In this document: in pieces, positions 1 to 11,637 of the stretch
Layout: each line of letters starts with the position of its first letter
Position numbering within the stretch: position 1 is the first letter of the stretch
NCBI GenBank assembly: GCA_905160935.1
Contig: CAJHZI010000840.1
Location: 62,001-126,000 of the forward strand
Direction: 5' to 3'
Source: Enchytraeus crypticus
Lineage: Eukaryota > Annelida > Clitellata > Enchytraeida > Enchytraeidae
Length of the DNA stretch: 64,000 nucleotides
The notes under the pieces: model-generated
The model's database searches: none
What the model saw: the letters and a program-made list of their open reading frames with translations, nothing else
What the model was told of the DNA's origin: nothing
Made by a program: the position numbers and the translations under genes

Positions 1-340
1 CTACCTGGTTTCTTCCACTTATAACGCCTTCTCTTCTCATGTTTGTACCAAGTGTTGGTCACCACTAATCTCATTCTATTGCAGAAGTGAACCAATTTCT
101 GTCCTCTCTCATTTTTTTCCTAGACCATATTCCCGAACTTCATTTCCTTCTTTCCCTTCACCCACCACCGCGTTCCAATCCCTCATAACTATCACTTGAC
201 CTGTGGCCTTTTCTCCTTTAATGATTCCTTCTATTTTTTCGTACATTTCTTCTATTTCCTCATCCTCTGAGGCTGATGTAGGCATGTCGTTTTGGATAAG
301 CACAAAGTCTACTGGATCTGCTTTGATCCGCCCTAACATC
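1..340 (-). pseudogene. RTE-like LINE fragment, APE endonuclease region
   Basis: The minus strand reads as part of an apurinic/apyrimidinic-type endonuclease domain of a non-LTR retrotransposon. An open stretch at 339-109 contains 'DWNAVVGEG' (the family usually has GDWNA; the G is R here) followed by 'REYGLG', and the frame continues in broken form to position 1 with 'LVHFCNRMRLVVTNTW', the usual text after the GLG motif. The element continues off the left edge. There is no start codon context of its own and the reverse transcriptase is missing, so it is a dead fragment. It resembles the RTE-like family found repeatedly in this window, though the overlap needed to prove the same subfamily is absent. 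Confidence 0.75.
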
Positions 341-754
341 AGTCTGTCACTGCACTGAAGAACCTTTGCTACTTGTTCACTTTCCTATTCCTATCTCTAT
401 ATGCTAATTTCTTTATACAAGTCTTTGCTATAGTGTATATCTCTTACGCATAAACAGTCTCTTTATCTCGCTCATTGACGAGCACTCGGAGGTATATGCC
501 GTTCAACAGCTTTTCTGGAGTATACTCTTGATAGCGATGAAACCAGCGTTAAAGTAATTACAAGGGAGTCAATGGACATACGCGGTAACTTCAGTTGCAT
601 TCACTGCCTAAGCCTGGACAAAAACTCATGAATATAGATAAACTTTATTACAAATGCACATGAAGTAATGAATACAGAATACATAAAATTACGCCGCAAT
701 GTGAGGTAAATTCGTGACACACAATAAGAGTAAACATATTCAATATCTAAACTC

Positions 755-890
755 AAAAAAGCTGGTAAAGCTAATATTAGCATCAGTTTCCTCACTCGAA
801 AGCAATGTCAGTGTCAGGAGAGATCAGGATTTGAACCCTCACATACTGATCCGCGATCGAATATCTAACGGATGTAGAGTAATCAACTTA
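755..890 (-). mobile_element. tRNA-derived SINE, copy S1
   Basis: This is a minus-strand copy of a short repeat seen at least seven times here. Shared blocks are 'ctggtaaagctaa', 'cagtttcctcactcgaaagc', 'gatgtcagtg' and 'ggatttgaacc'. On the minus strand the last is a pol III B-box-like GGTTCAAATCC, with a degraded A-box region upstream. It has diverged from the copies at 27.2 kb and 14.4 kb. No clean target-site duplication was found. Confidence 0.75.
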
Positions 891-2254
891 GCAAGGGACT
901 ATCTTGACAGCTTTCTTCATTCAAACTAGACAGCTTACGTTTAGCGACTGACTAGTCATAACAACACATATTAAATTAGCAGGACTCTTAATAAATGCTT
1001 AGCCTGCAAAATAGACTACAAAGGTTTCTATAATATTCAAATGTCATGATTCAGGATTAACATATACGGCCTTCATTACTATTAAGCCTTAAAACTAGCA
1101 CGTGGCTTTCTCTACCAAACTTCGACCATGTGAATTACCAAAAATGAAAAGGGGCAGTACTTTCCGACGCAATAGCCTATTCAGACTAAATATGTACTTA
1201 GTAAGTAAATAGTGATGCAGTTATACACGATTAACACAAGAATTAGATAAAGCAACGTCAAAACATTATAATAAGTTTATTAGAAATAGATATTTAATAT
1301 AATCTCACATAGCTGTGATTGAACTAATCTAAGTTAGACATAGAACTAAATACATCATACTATATTAAACAGTAGAAGAAGTTCAATGTTTATGACAATA
1401 CATATTATTGTAGCAATGAGCTAAGATAGGTTTTGAGATTAGTAGCCGACATAAGGAGAGTGAAAATTGCGAATATCTATTAGAATTTTATTCCATTCTA
1501 CAACGCTATCATAAATATGGGATTTAAAGAAGACAGAATTTGTAATACAATGTATATTATTTGTACAATGTATATTATTTTCATCAGAAGGTATACGGTG
1601 TAGAATTCACTAGAACTAGAAATAGCCGAGGGTCTAAGGCAGAGGTTCTCCCATTGACAGTTACATTATGTTAGAAGTATTAACACCAGTAGTGGTGAAT
1701 TGCTGTTTATATAACAGATATGATTTAAACAAGGGTATGGCTATACCTTGTGTGTCATAGTTATTTAGTTTATAAAATAAAATATTATTACAACTACCTT
1801 ACTGAGATCCTGAAAGATGCGCAGTACACTATTATTGTTAGCATTTTCCGGATTTAGCATATCAACACCACTGAATAATGCATCAATTGTCGAGTGGCCT
1901 GCCCTAAATCAATTGTTGTTCATAGAGAATGTTACTAATGTTTAAGTAATCAGTGGTACATTTACCAATTATCTTTTCAAATATTTAATCATATTATTCA
2001 GTATGGCTATAGGTCTGTAATTTTAGGGCGGACGATAAGTATGGAAACATGATAGACTGATGATTGTAGGATTTTATTGGATGTTGTGTTTTGACCTGTG
2101 ACTGAGTTTTTATTGAGGCTTCGAGTCGCATTTGCTGAGGTAGGAGTAAGAACTATTAAATACGAAAGAATTTCACCGAGGTAACTTTTAAACTTCTTCA
2201 CTTTTACTGATAGTAGACTCTTAACTTTTTACCGATATTAAAGAAGTAAATAAT
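891..2254. other. no recognisable gene
   Basis: AT-rich sequence with short ORFs only. The one local pattern is a tandem double of 'acaatgtatattattt' near 1549-1580. I see no coding or repeat family that recurs elsewhere in the window. Confidence 0.5.
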
Positions 2255-3228
2255 AAATTTGTGAAGGTCTCTAATGTTCAGTATGTATGTATGTCACTGT
2301 ATATTTTAACACGAAGAATATTACACGAAGTATATTTTTCACAAAGAATTATTTCTTGCCAGTGCCATCAGTACGCTTATTTATTGAAATAAACATAGTT
2401 CTCTCTCTGTATCTCTCTGTCTCTCTCTCTCAGAAAATTATTATAGTCTTCAAAACATTCGACACCGGCCTCAAATAACTCTCTGAATTTATCCTAAAGG
2501 TTTCAATCACGAAACGTGTTTAAAAATTAAATTTAATTAATTAAATAAAATACGAATTAAATAATACTTACTGACAATGTACAATGAAACGAAAATATCT
2601 ATTAGTTATAACGCGCAACATAAAATAACTCGTGATATAATCCAAAATTAAATATTCCTATTGCAAACGTAACATATAGACCTATGGCTATACGCACAAA
2701 TTCATATATTAGAAATCCAACGTTTAAAATTAGTATAATTACTGCTGAACTACTCTAGAAATTCTACCATAAGACCTTGTGTATTCTAGGATACTTAGCA
2801 TCTGCGTTAGCACCTTTTGTAGCCTTATCTCTGTTCACTCAAGTCTTCCTTTGACCACACTTGGGGGGTCTACTCAATGATGTTATCTGCTCACAGATAA
2901 GCCACTATCGTCTATATCGTCGAGGCCTGAAAGATCTCTATCTTTCTTAATATCTTTCCGAACACGTGATATCTTCTCTAATCCTTTTTCACGAGTCCCC
3001 AGTTTACTCCTCTAGAGGTCCTGTATACTCCTCTGTCCAGGCAGGCTCACCAATCAGGAACTCAGAATCTATTTAAGCCACGCCCCCGACATAGATCTAA
3101 ACAGTTGACGCATATAATAATTACATTTAAATATAATGCATCAGGCTAGATAAATAATACTTTAAATACTCAATTACAAAACATACATAAACTCTTTAAT
3201 ACAGCATATATGTGATCCTGACAAAATT
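2255..3228 (+). mobile_element. solo LTR A with 5-bp target duplication
   Basis: The element body is 2260-3223 (964 bp), starts TGTGAAGG and ends CCTGACA, and is flanked on both sides by AAATT (2255-2259 and 3224-3228). TG...CA ends plus a 5-bp target duplication are the signature of an LTR-retrotransposon integrase. There is no internal gag/pol, so it is a solo LTR left by LTR-LTR recombination. It matches a second copy at 59729-60505 over most of its length, but carries extra sequence at 2281-2460 including a (CT)n tract. A CCAAT at 3050-3054 and TATTTAAG at 3070-3077, both conserved in the other copy, suggest a promoter reading rightward. Superfamily cannot be told from an LTR alone. Confidence 0.85.
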
Positions 3229-3895
3229 CATTGTGATGTCATAGTCTGTGTATCAAATTGTATGCTGTGCAATTTAAAACAAAAATATAATTCGCTCTGC
3301 CATATTCGTTTGAAACACGCTCAAAATTTTTTTCAAAGTCTAGTGCTAAAATGTGCACAATTTATTAATCTTTATTTTGCACATGTTGTTTCAAATCCTG
3401 ACTGCTGATATGCTGTTTTTTGGTTAGTTGGAATAGATTTCGAATAGATTCAAAGGTTATTGGCAATTTTGTATTATTGTAATGTAATAGCTACGCTTGT
3501 GCCGTATTGAACGAGGTAGGATAAAATCAATCTTTAAAGTTAAGTTCGACCGCAAGGACAAGTCACGCTATGACAGGTTCGCGCTGAGGTCTCAGGGCTT
3601 TGGACCAATCTGTAGCTTCGAGCAGGTACATGTACATTTGTTTGTGATTCTCTCTAGTTTCTCAGTTTAACGGAGGCAGTATCAGTAGGTGTTTGATGTT
3701 ACCAATTTATTATTTCTTTCTAGTGCCATCAGTATGCTTATTTATTTCGATCCGCACTACATTAAAGAAAAGCTAAATACTTTAACGGTTTACCCTGGTT
3801 GAACCGTTAATCTATTTAAGCACTTTTTTCTAGCGAGTCCACCATTAATGTTTAGGCGGTCGGTAAGCAAGTAGTTGCGAGTATTGACATTCTAC
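3229..3895. other. no recognisable gene
   Basis: Sequence between the solo LTR and the next LINE tail. No ORF or shared repeat family is recognised. Confidence 0.4.
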
Positions 3896-3955
3896 TGAGA
3901 GCATCATCATGATCTTCCCTTGTATCCCAGTTTAACTAGTGTCGGGAAATTTGAG
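3896..3955 (-). mobile_element. second RTE-like family, 3' terminal fragment
   Basis: The block 'catcatcatgatcttccctt.tatcccagtttaactagtg' recurs at 26660-26705, where it forms the 3' end of a longer minus-strand LINE (RTE-like family 2). The (ATG)n run is the element's 3' microsatellite tail. Only about 50 bp remain here. Confidence 0.6.
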
Positions 3956-3984
3956 AGCAAAAGATATAATTTACTAATAGAAGT

Positions 3985-4112
3985 AATAAAGCTGCTAAGG
4001 TTAACGTCAGTTTCCTCACTCGAAAGCGATGTCAGTGACGGGCGAGCCCAGGATTTTAACCCCGCACATACTTATCCACGGTCGAATATCTTACCGACTT
4101 ATCGGTAAGATA
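3985..4112 (-). mobile_element. tRNA-derived SINE, copy S2
   Basis: A minus-strand copy of the SINE family with the blocks 'gtcagtttcctcactcgaaa', 'gatgtcagtgacgggcgagc' and 'cggtcgaatatcttaccgac'. On its own strand the A-box region reads GTCGGTAAGATATTCGACCG, close to the copy at 27.2 kb. It sits directly next to a LINE family-2 tail. Confidence 0.8.
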
Positions 4113-4149
4113 TATAATTACTACGAATTTTAAGTATTTATATTACTAC

Positions 4150-4624
4150 GAATTTTAATTATATATATGCATAGGCCTAATGGTATATTATTGTTATGTA
4201 ATTAATGAAAATCTAGTTAGGATTAATTTACTTCACACTTTAGTAAACCACTTGATATATCCATTTTTTATAAACTGTAGTTGATGAGCAGTCTTAGATG
4301 GCATGACCTCTTTGAGCCTTATGTCTCGATTCGATCTATACATAAGCTTCAATATGCTGTTTAGATTTTGAACTCTCCAAATCTCTCGCATGATAGATCA
4401 CTGGTCTACTGATAACACGCTTCCATTATTATTATCCCTTTTTCGTTTCTAACTGTCATAGAGTACGAACAGGCAGATATCTTGGGGAAACTCGGCTATA
4501 TATGCCTTGGACCCCTTTCGCTAATAGGATTGATAAACTAAGTGGTTGAATACGTTACGTAACTTTAGTTGTTGAACATTAATAATCGCTTATTATTATA
4601 ATTGTTTCTCTCGTTGAAAAGCGA
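4150..4624. repeat. dispersed repeat E, copy 1
   Basis: About 450 bp nearly identical to 22105-22585 (for example 'tagttgatga.cagtcttaga' and 'cgaacaggcagatatcttgg'), and related more distantly to 11850-12165. No ORF. Copies 2 and 3 end with 'cagttgattaatagaaatat'; this copy instead stops at 'cgaacag' where an RTE-like LINE begins, so the LINE probably inserted into it. The class is not recognised. Confidence 0.75.
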
Positions 4625-7499
4625 ACAGAAGAATGGTGTGAAGAATTCAATGGCTTATCCAGGAGCCGATGTTAATTCAGACCACAATCTAGTAATGACA
4701 AAAGTGGGGCTTCAGCTGAAGAAAATACTTATGAAGAAAAGCCGCAAGAGATGGAATTTGAACGGATTGAACGAGAAAAGAAGTCAGTTGCAGAAAGCAG
4801 TGGAAAGAGTAGTTAAGAAAATGAAGGACTACAAAAGAACAGGGGTTAATGCAAGATGGTGTCAGCAAAAGGAAGCTAATAAATGCTTGTCAGGAACCTG
4901 ATTCTACAATTTTTAATCTGAGGTACAATGAGGAGCTGGCATCAAATGATCCAGGATTCAAATTCCTAATAAAATACCTCAAATAATTATTTTTGGAATT
5001 TTTACCTGTCCTCGATTTGACTGAAGCTAGATATCTTAATTTGCGATTGATAACTTCGACGACTGAATTAAATAAAATATTAATTTAATATGAAAAGAAA
5101 TAAAATATTACACGGATATATATTAGAACGAAAACTAAAACGATTTCAAATAGCACGTGTACGCGAAATTCTAATAACTTAAAATTGCACTTTTCTACCT
5201 AATTACAGTTCACTTTAAAGTAAGTACTTTATATTACATACAATTAATTTTGACATAAGAAGTACTAATACACTCTCTAGCACAAATTCCTACACTTTAC
5301 TTTAGTTTCCTCTCGACAATTCACCTACTATAGGATCTCTTCTAATATAATCCCTAGGTTAGAATATTTAGATGGAACTCTTTTCCCTCATCGATCTTCT
5401 ACAAAATCACTCCCCTTCTCATCGACTGTTCGATGGACTACAAATTAGTTCGAATAACCGAACCCTTCGAATTGCTCTCAACTCGTCTACTACTGAGATT
5501 CCTCAAATCTCCTAAATCTCTTTTCAACTTGGCACGTTTTACGTCTGTGTTGTTACTCTGCCATCTTGGATCTCCCTCCTTCCAGTTTAGGCATGCCCTC
5601 ATTGGTCACTTGCCCTAGCTTAGCTACCGCCTAGGCTCACACTTTAATAAAACTCAATACTTTAAATCTTACCTTTACTTATACAGCAGTATTATTAATT
5701 ACTTTACTGGAAATACAATTACAAATATAAATACATACCATAATACACATAAATATATATCGAATCAAGCTTTGACAATGCTATTAGATGCAAAAGAAGT
5801 ATATGGCTTTCTTAAAGCAAATGCGGGTAAAAGAAAACCTTGGATCACATGTGAGATACTAGACAAAATGGATGAAAGGAAGAAATTGAAAATTATTGAC
5901 ACCAGTCATGGCCGAAGGAAATATAGGAGCTTAAAAATGAACTTAGAAGAATTACAGACAAAGCAAAAGATCAATGGTGGAGTGAAAAGTGTGATGATTT
6001 AACCGAATAGGATAGAAGAGGGAGGTCAGATCTATTTACCAAGAAGTCAGGATATTGACAAGAACCGACAAGAAACGGAAAGGAGATGCAAAGAACATTA
6101 CTATAATGGGTAAAGATGGGTAATTGAAGTCTGAGCTGGAAGAAGTAAAAGAAAGATGGAGAGAATATGTAGTGGAATTGTATGATAAGGCTGGTAAGCC
6201 AGTTCAAGAGGATTTTAAAATAGAAGAAGAAAATATAGTAGAAAACGATAAAAGGGGCCCTGAAAAAATGAAGGAGGAAAGTTATTCTGTAATTAAAAGT
6301 ATGAAGAAGGTGAAAGCATCCGGAATACATGATATCCCAGTTGAAATCTTGAACATGTTGGAAGGAGAAACGCTCAATAAGTTAATGGAGGTATGTATGG
6401 AAGCGTACAATTCAGGTATTTGGCCAGACGACTTTAGCAGTTAAGTGATGATCCCAAAAAAGGCCAATGCTGCGGAGTGTTCGGATTACAGAACAATCAG
6501 TTTAATACCTCATGCATCGAAGATCGTATTAAAGATAATAATTAGTCGCATTCAATCGAAAGCAGAGATGATACTGAACGAGACACAATTTAGTTTTAGG
6601 AAAGGATGCGGCACATGAGAAGCGATAGGGGTAATGCGGGTTCTCTTCGAAAGTAGCTTAGAATATGGAAATGACGTTTTTTGTATGATTTGTAGACTTT
6701 GAGAAGGCCTTTGACAGGATTGATTAGATAACGACGATAAATATCTTGAAAAGTATAGGAATTGACTGGAGAGATAGAAGACTAATTTTAAATTTGTACA
6801 TGAATCAAAGAGCAGTAATCAAAATCCAACAAGACTACTTAGAATAAGGTGAAATAGGACGTGGAGTAACACAAGGTTGTAGCATTTCGCCGCTGCTGTT
6901 TAACATTTACTCTGGTGCAATGATGGAGGAAGTCATGGAAGACATGGTAGAAGGAATAAGAGAAGGAGGAAAATTGTTACAAGATTTACGATTTTCAGAA
7001 GACCTAGGAATGGTAAAGGACAGCGAGAGTGGACTGCGGAAGATAATAGATAGGCTGAATGATACGGCTTTGTGACCGACATAATGAGTGTCAAATAATA
7101 AGGGTAAAGTTAACATCACAATAAATGGTACGAAATTGGAACGGGTAAGGAGTTTCAAATTCTTGGGTCATACTATAACCGAAGTCCGGAAATGTGAGAC
7201 TGAAATATGCAGTAGGATTGCACAAGCAAAAGCTGTCTTTGGTAATGGGACAGAACTTTTATTTTTTTTAAAGTCTAAAGAAAGACACAAAGATAAAGAT
7301 AGTGAAAACTTTGGTTTTGGACCACGCTATGGTATAGATGTGAAACATGGGTCTTAATGGAGGAGGATATTAGGAAACTTGATGCATTGGAAATGTGGAT
7401 TTGGAGTAGAACGAAGAGGATTAGCTGGACTCAAAAGGTTACAAATGAGGAAGTTCTGGAGAGAGTTGGTACAGATAGACAGTTGATAAATGTTTTAAG
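4625..7499 (+). pseudogene. RTE-like LINE, long degraded copy
   Basis: A plus-strand non-LTR retrotransposon split by a solo LTR (4888-5777). Left of it is the end of the APE endonuclease ('GADVNSDHNLVMTKV', with the DHN motif); right of it are the linker ('KPWITCEILDKM', then 'GRRKYRSL') and a reverse transcriptase eroded by many stops and frameshifts. 'WPDDF', 'SDYRTIS' and 'FRKGCGT' remain readable to about 6620, and the active-site motif FADD reads as 'FSEDLG' near 6995. The C-terminal region ('SFKFLGHTITE', 'EEVLERVGTDR') runs to 7497 and stops abruptly against another sequence. The same family lies at 20.5, 23.0 and 30.9-33.2 kb. It cannot be active. Confidence 0.85.
4883..5782 (+). mobile_element. 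solo LTR C1 with 5-bp target duplication
   Basis: The body is 4888-5777 (890 bp), begins TGTCAGGAACC and ends TTTGACA, and is flanked by ATGCT on both sides (4883-4887 and 5778-5782). It sits inside the RTE-like LINE. No internal retroviral-type genes are present, so it is a solo LTR. A diverged second copy lies at about 44169-45010 in the first intron of the IF gene. The overall layout and right end ('aaatacaattacaaa') resemble LTR A/B, so the two families are probably related and lie in the same orientation. Confidence 0.85.
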
Positions 7500-7592
7500 T
7501 GTGATATGTGTTAAGGGTTATATATAAATGTATTAACTGAAATAAAACAGCTTCTCGTTTGTGAAAAGTACTTTCTTTAGCTTATTCACAGT
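7500..7592 (+). mobile_element. possible LTR 3' fragment
   Basis: The LINE ends abruptly at 7499 and is followed by 'TGTGATATGTG', a TATATATAA, an AATAAA and an end 'CTTATTCACA', then 'gtcaggcgacg'. TG...CA ends with TATA and poly(A) signals fit a short LTR, and GGCGACG could be part of a leader or primer-binding site. No matching second LTR or target duplication was found, so this is tentative. Confidence 0.3.
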
Positions 7593-8931
7593 CAGGCGAC
7601 GTATCAGCTGCGCATTACTCTTTTGTGTCTTGTAGCGTCATTGATAACTTGAACGAGCATGCGTCAAAAGAGAGGCCGAGGTCAAGTTTTTCGATGTTAC
7701 AGACGGACGTAGCGATGATACACAACTCCAGGCTTTCTGACGATTAATTCTGCTCGTGCCAGGTTGATCTTCTTGCGAGCAAATCATTTCACGTACCATG
7801 GCGATATTGTCTTCTGATCACGCTGATTCTGGCCATCCGCTGCTCGCCTATCTCTTCAAATCTCTTCAACTCCGAAACTTCCGTCGCCAAATTGCTTTCA
7901 CTGTGCATAGCATCCATCCCTTATGCGGATAGGCTGCTTGTATCGCTTTCGCTCCTAAGCCCTGCTCGCGGAACTTTTGAATTCTCATTCGGTCTTCAAA
8001 CGAAAGCATTCTTTACGCTTGAGAATTTCAATTCGTGTTAATATGAATAAATGATCATGAATATGAATATGAATATTAAATAAATATGAATAAATTAGAG
8101 CATATGAAGCCTACAGTAGATTTCTCAATATTTATTAACTGATCTTAGCCGGGTCTCAGCCCACCACTTTGACGTGATTGGTCCATTAGCTTGACGTCAT
8201 TTGTGTGTTTACTTTGTCGCGCGGAAGCTAATTTGGATGTGACATAATATCTAACTTCGATTAAAGTATCCCCGTAATTTAGAAAAATCAATTTCTATCG
8301 TAAAAAGTGGATAACTCCGGCCCTAATTAAAATATCTCCGCAAAATTTTGAGAGCGGATGGTAAAATTCCTCCTCTACTGGAGATTTTAAAGCCAAATAT
8401 CGAAATTATTAAATATTGCAGTATCGCAATTTTGCTAGGGGGTTATTTTTATTGCGCAGTACATCTGTGTAAGGTCCTCTTCATGATCACAGTCTGCTCT
8501 CACGCTCTATAAGGTGCACTCTATAGATCAACAAGTTAATTCTTTTCAAAGACTATTCGTTCTTCGCACTATGATATAATAAATAGCTTGGGAATAATGA
8601 GGTGGTTTCTCGTTGTCTTCATGTTCATTCTCCTCTTACGACTAGTTTATTTTTGCGGTTGGCCTATTGTTCAGTGACCCGGACACAGCGCAGGAATTTA
8701 ATATAGCAAATAAAAATAACCGGGCTAAGGACTACTATTTTTATTTTGCAAATATTTGATAAATGGCATAATTTGATATTCTTTGTTTTGAACAGATTTA
8801 TGAAGTATTCCAGATTTGTCACAAATTTTCTTCTGAGCTGAATAGACGTTTGAAGGGAGGGCCAAACTTAACCTGCCAGTCCTATATCATGGAAGTTATT
8901 ATGCCTGAGGTAGAACGCCTCTCCCGCTCAA
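7593..8931. other. unassigned region with CRE-like site
   Basis: No gene recognised. The minus strand at about 7925-7790 reads as a short charged stretch ('SELKRFEEIGEQRMARI') that could be retroelement coiled coil. A consensus cAMP-response octamer TGACGTCA (8192-8199) lies next to an inverted CCAAT (8177-8181), a promoter-like pair with no visible gene attached. Around 8500-8625 there is weak similarity to the repeat at 10236-10397. Confidence 0.35.
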
Positions 8932-8967
<36 letters not shown>

Positions 8968-9273
8968 CAGTATCTATTTTTTGTTTTGTCTGTTTTTCTT
9001 GTTAATTTCTTCTATTAATCTCTCTCTCTCACTCCTGTTTTTATAGAATGTAGGCTGATCGTTGCAATTTTTAATTTTTTCGTCCACTTACAGCAGATTT
9101 TAAAAACCTTATTTTTTAAATTTTTAAGATTTTAAAAATTTTAAAAGTATGGAAGTTAAAGCTTATCTATTTAGAACTTTGATTCAGAGTTTAGTGTTGG
9201 TAGAAAAAATATTTGACATGGCATATACTATATAGTCATATTCTCAGTTATACATTTCAATTATCGCTCTCTT

Positions 9274-9347
<74 letters not shown>
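8932..9347 (+). repeat. (CT)n microsatellites
   Basis: Two pyrimidine tracts, 8932-8968 and 9265-9347, are almost pure CT dinucleotides, with a shorter one at 9020-9034. An ORF across 9213-9446 is only open because CT repeats encode Leu-Ser and is not a gene. Confidence 0.9.
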
Positions 9348-9348
<1 letters not shown>

Positions 9349-10235
9349 TTAGTATTCTGACAGGTGAGAGTTTCAGAGTACGTACTATGATATTTCTATT
9401 CGCAGTCTTCTCCCTCGCTTATCAGAAAGCTCTCTATTCTTTTTAATCTATAGTTTTTGCAAAGCTATGTTTCTGATGTGTTTTCTCTTCGCTTTTCTTT
9501 GTTCTTACTCGGTAGTCTGTTTTTAAACGCTCAGTTTATTCTTCAAGGCATAACACTGGGATTTGATTAATATACAAGAATATTGTATCTTGTGTGGATT
9601 GGCTGCACTAGTTCAGGTGAGGCAAGACTGGTCAAGTATCGTAGGTTTTTACACTAGCAATATAGCACTATATGTGTGCGCAGTTGACTAACTTGTGTTA
9701 TATGAGAGGTCATGAAGGAAGATGAGAAGTTTATCTAATGCATTCAGCATTATTACCGCGTGTTATTGTTATTGTTGGGTTGTGCTTGGTTGTACTCTTT
9801 ATTATGTGTTATTGTTTTGGTTGTACTTGGATAGGTGATTGTTACTTCAGTAACTTCAGTGGAGAAGGTGAGCAGACTGACGGCGGAGAAGGCGTTCAAT
9901 GAGGGACCGCAGTTCGATTGCGACGACTGCTAACCGTTCTCATAGAGCAATTTGCAAGATTATTGAACTTGATAGTTCATAAAAAACGTCAAACGTTACT
10001 GCCGAAGTAGTCAAATAGAATCTAATTGTGAGAAACGTGTTGATAAATATACAATAGACCATTGAAATTTTGCTCTCTTATAAAATATCTTATTATATAA
10101 TTTTTAGTATAAATTAAATTCAATTATATGTAACCATTGTGAATATTGCCTCTGTTTTGTCTGATACTGTTTTGCCTACTCGATTTTCAAATTGCTAAAT
10201 TTTGCCTCCTCTTATAACGAAATTTTATCTTAGTC
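9348..10235. other. no recognisable gene
   Basis: No coding signal. 'gttattgttattgttgggtt' type low-complexity sequence occurs around 9758-9830. Confidence 0.4.
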
Positions 10236-10397
10236 TTATATGTATCTTCTTCTTCTTCAGTGCACTACCAAGTGACAGGTTCAGGGTACATATTCATATT
10301 CAAAGGCTGCTTTCTCGCTCCATAAGAGCACTCCTTAGCTTGAGAAAAGTATGGCTTCTGAGGTGGTTTCTCGTTGCCTTCCACTTACATGTATAAC
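10236..10397 (-). mobile_element. RTE-like 3' end, variant subfamily
   Basis: 'ttcttcttcagtgcactacc' followed by 'agtgacaggttcagggtaca' is close to the terminus at 25153-25372 and resembles the main RTE-like end ('cttagtgcactgcctactgg'). Both variant copies also share 'ctccataagagcactcctta' and 'gtatggcttctgaggtggtt'. It is probably a related but separate subfamily or a derived non-autonomous repeat, read on the minus strand. Confidence 0.55.
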
Positions 10398-10489
10398 CAA
10401 GGTTAATTGAAATTAAAGGCTATTCTCTCGTTGAACGAAGTTTGCTCAGAATTGTCGTTAGATATGATGTAGACCTTTTGTAAATATTA

Positions 10490-10665
10490 ATGGAAGCTGA
10501 GAAAGGCATAGGGGGATCGCCGCTTCATAAGCAGAATCCCCCAAGAATAATAATATATCGTGTAAGATGGTTTAAAGATCCACTCGTATGTGGACATGAA
10601 AGGAAAACGAAAGAGAGAGAAGAGTGGAGGCGTTATATACCAAGGTCCTGCCAGTGTGCACTAAG
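10490..10665 (+). mobile_element. composite RTE-like 3' end
   Basis: The left half ('cataagcagaatcccccaag') matches 42650-42675, and the right half is the RTE-like 3' terminus ('agagtggaggcgttatatac' to 'gcactaagaga'). The same two-part order occurs at 42630-42807, so this is a repeat subfamily whose 5' half differs from the main element, not a chance junction. Confidence 0.65.
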
Positions 10666-10814
10666 AGACAGGCAATCGTCAACAAATATTAAATTACATG
10701 TATATCGTGAGAGAGTAGACTTTTAATCAGTCGACCAGTAGGCCTATACCGTACTGTAGTTATCAACTTTAGTTGTTTATCAACTGTAGTTTTCAACTTA
10801 TTCTCCATGGAACT

Positions 10815-11275
10815 TTAGATATCAGTTAATTATGCCGTGCTTTTGCTATCAGACTGGTGCATGTATGCCTTGCTTTAACTAAATATCAGGTATGCCCTGC
10901 TATAGCTAGCTATAAGCTAGGTATATCCTGCTTTAGCTATCAGTCAGGTATGCCCTGCTCTAGCTATCACCCAGGTATGTCCTGCTCTAGCTATCAGCCA
11001 GGTATGTCCTGCTGTAGCCATCAGCCAGGTATGTCCTGCTCTAGCAATCTGCCAGGTATATCCTGCTCTAGCTATCAGCCAGGTATGTCCTGCTCTAGCT
11101 ATCAGCCAGGTATGTCCTGCTCTAGCTATCAGCCAGGTATGTCCTGCTCTAGCTATCAGCCAGGTATGTCTTGTTCTAGCTATCAGCCAGGTATGTCCTG
11201 CTCTAGCTATCAGCCAGGTATATCCTCCTCTAGCTATCAGCCAGGTATGTCCTGCTCTAGCTATCAGCCAGGTAT
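10815..11275 (+). repeat. 27-bp minisatellite encoding a 9-residue repeat
   Basis: Thirteen regular 27-bp units run from 10920 to 11270, consensus 'ggtatgtcctgctctagcta' plus 'tcagcca', preceded by about four degraded units from 10815. Because 27 is divisible by three, an ORF (10857-11360) stays open and would encode Gly-Met-Ser-Cys-Ser-Ser-Tyr-Gln-Pro repeats. The ORF has no recognisable start context, domain or flanking exon, so I treat this as a minisatellite. Homogeneous central units and variant edge units fit recent expansion by unequal exchange or slippage. Confidence 0.9.
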
Positions 11276-11637
11276 GTGTTCGGTTGGTGAACGCATGGGC
11301 TCCCGAATTTGCTGCAAAAAGAAATTTTTTTCACTACTGCCGTGGAGTAGGTCACACTGATTCGTATCCCCTTATCTCTATCCCACCCCCCACTCATACC
11401 CGTACTACAGCCAGGGAAAAACGTAAAAAATCTAAATCCTACATATGTTCTCGAAAAGGTACGTTAATTACTCCATCTAGGAAAAAACTCAGCGTATCGA
11501 GACGAATTGCAAAAGTGACCTAATTTTGGCTGAGGTGGGGGATCAAGCCCTTCCCACCCAAGTCTGATTATACCACTGCTCCAAGAGAGAGGTCAAATTT
11601 TTGTATATACCTCTTAACTCATGTAGTTAATTACTTG

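Noticed and set aside
7500-7592. A complete LTR with primer-binding site
   Set aside because: Only end-like motifs are present; no second LTR, duplication or internal region could be found, so it is listed at low confidence only.
9213-9446. 77-codon ORF rich in Leu and Ser
   Set aside because: It is open only because (CT)n reads as Leu-Ser; no start context or domain.
10815-11275. CRISPR-like array (regular 27-bp repeats)
   Set aside because: Units are directly adjacent with no unique spacers, in an animal-type genome; a minisatellite explains it.
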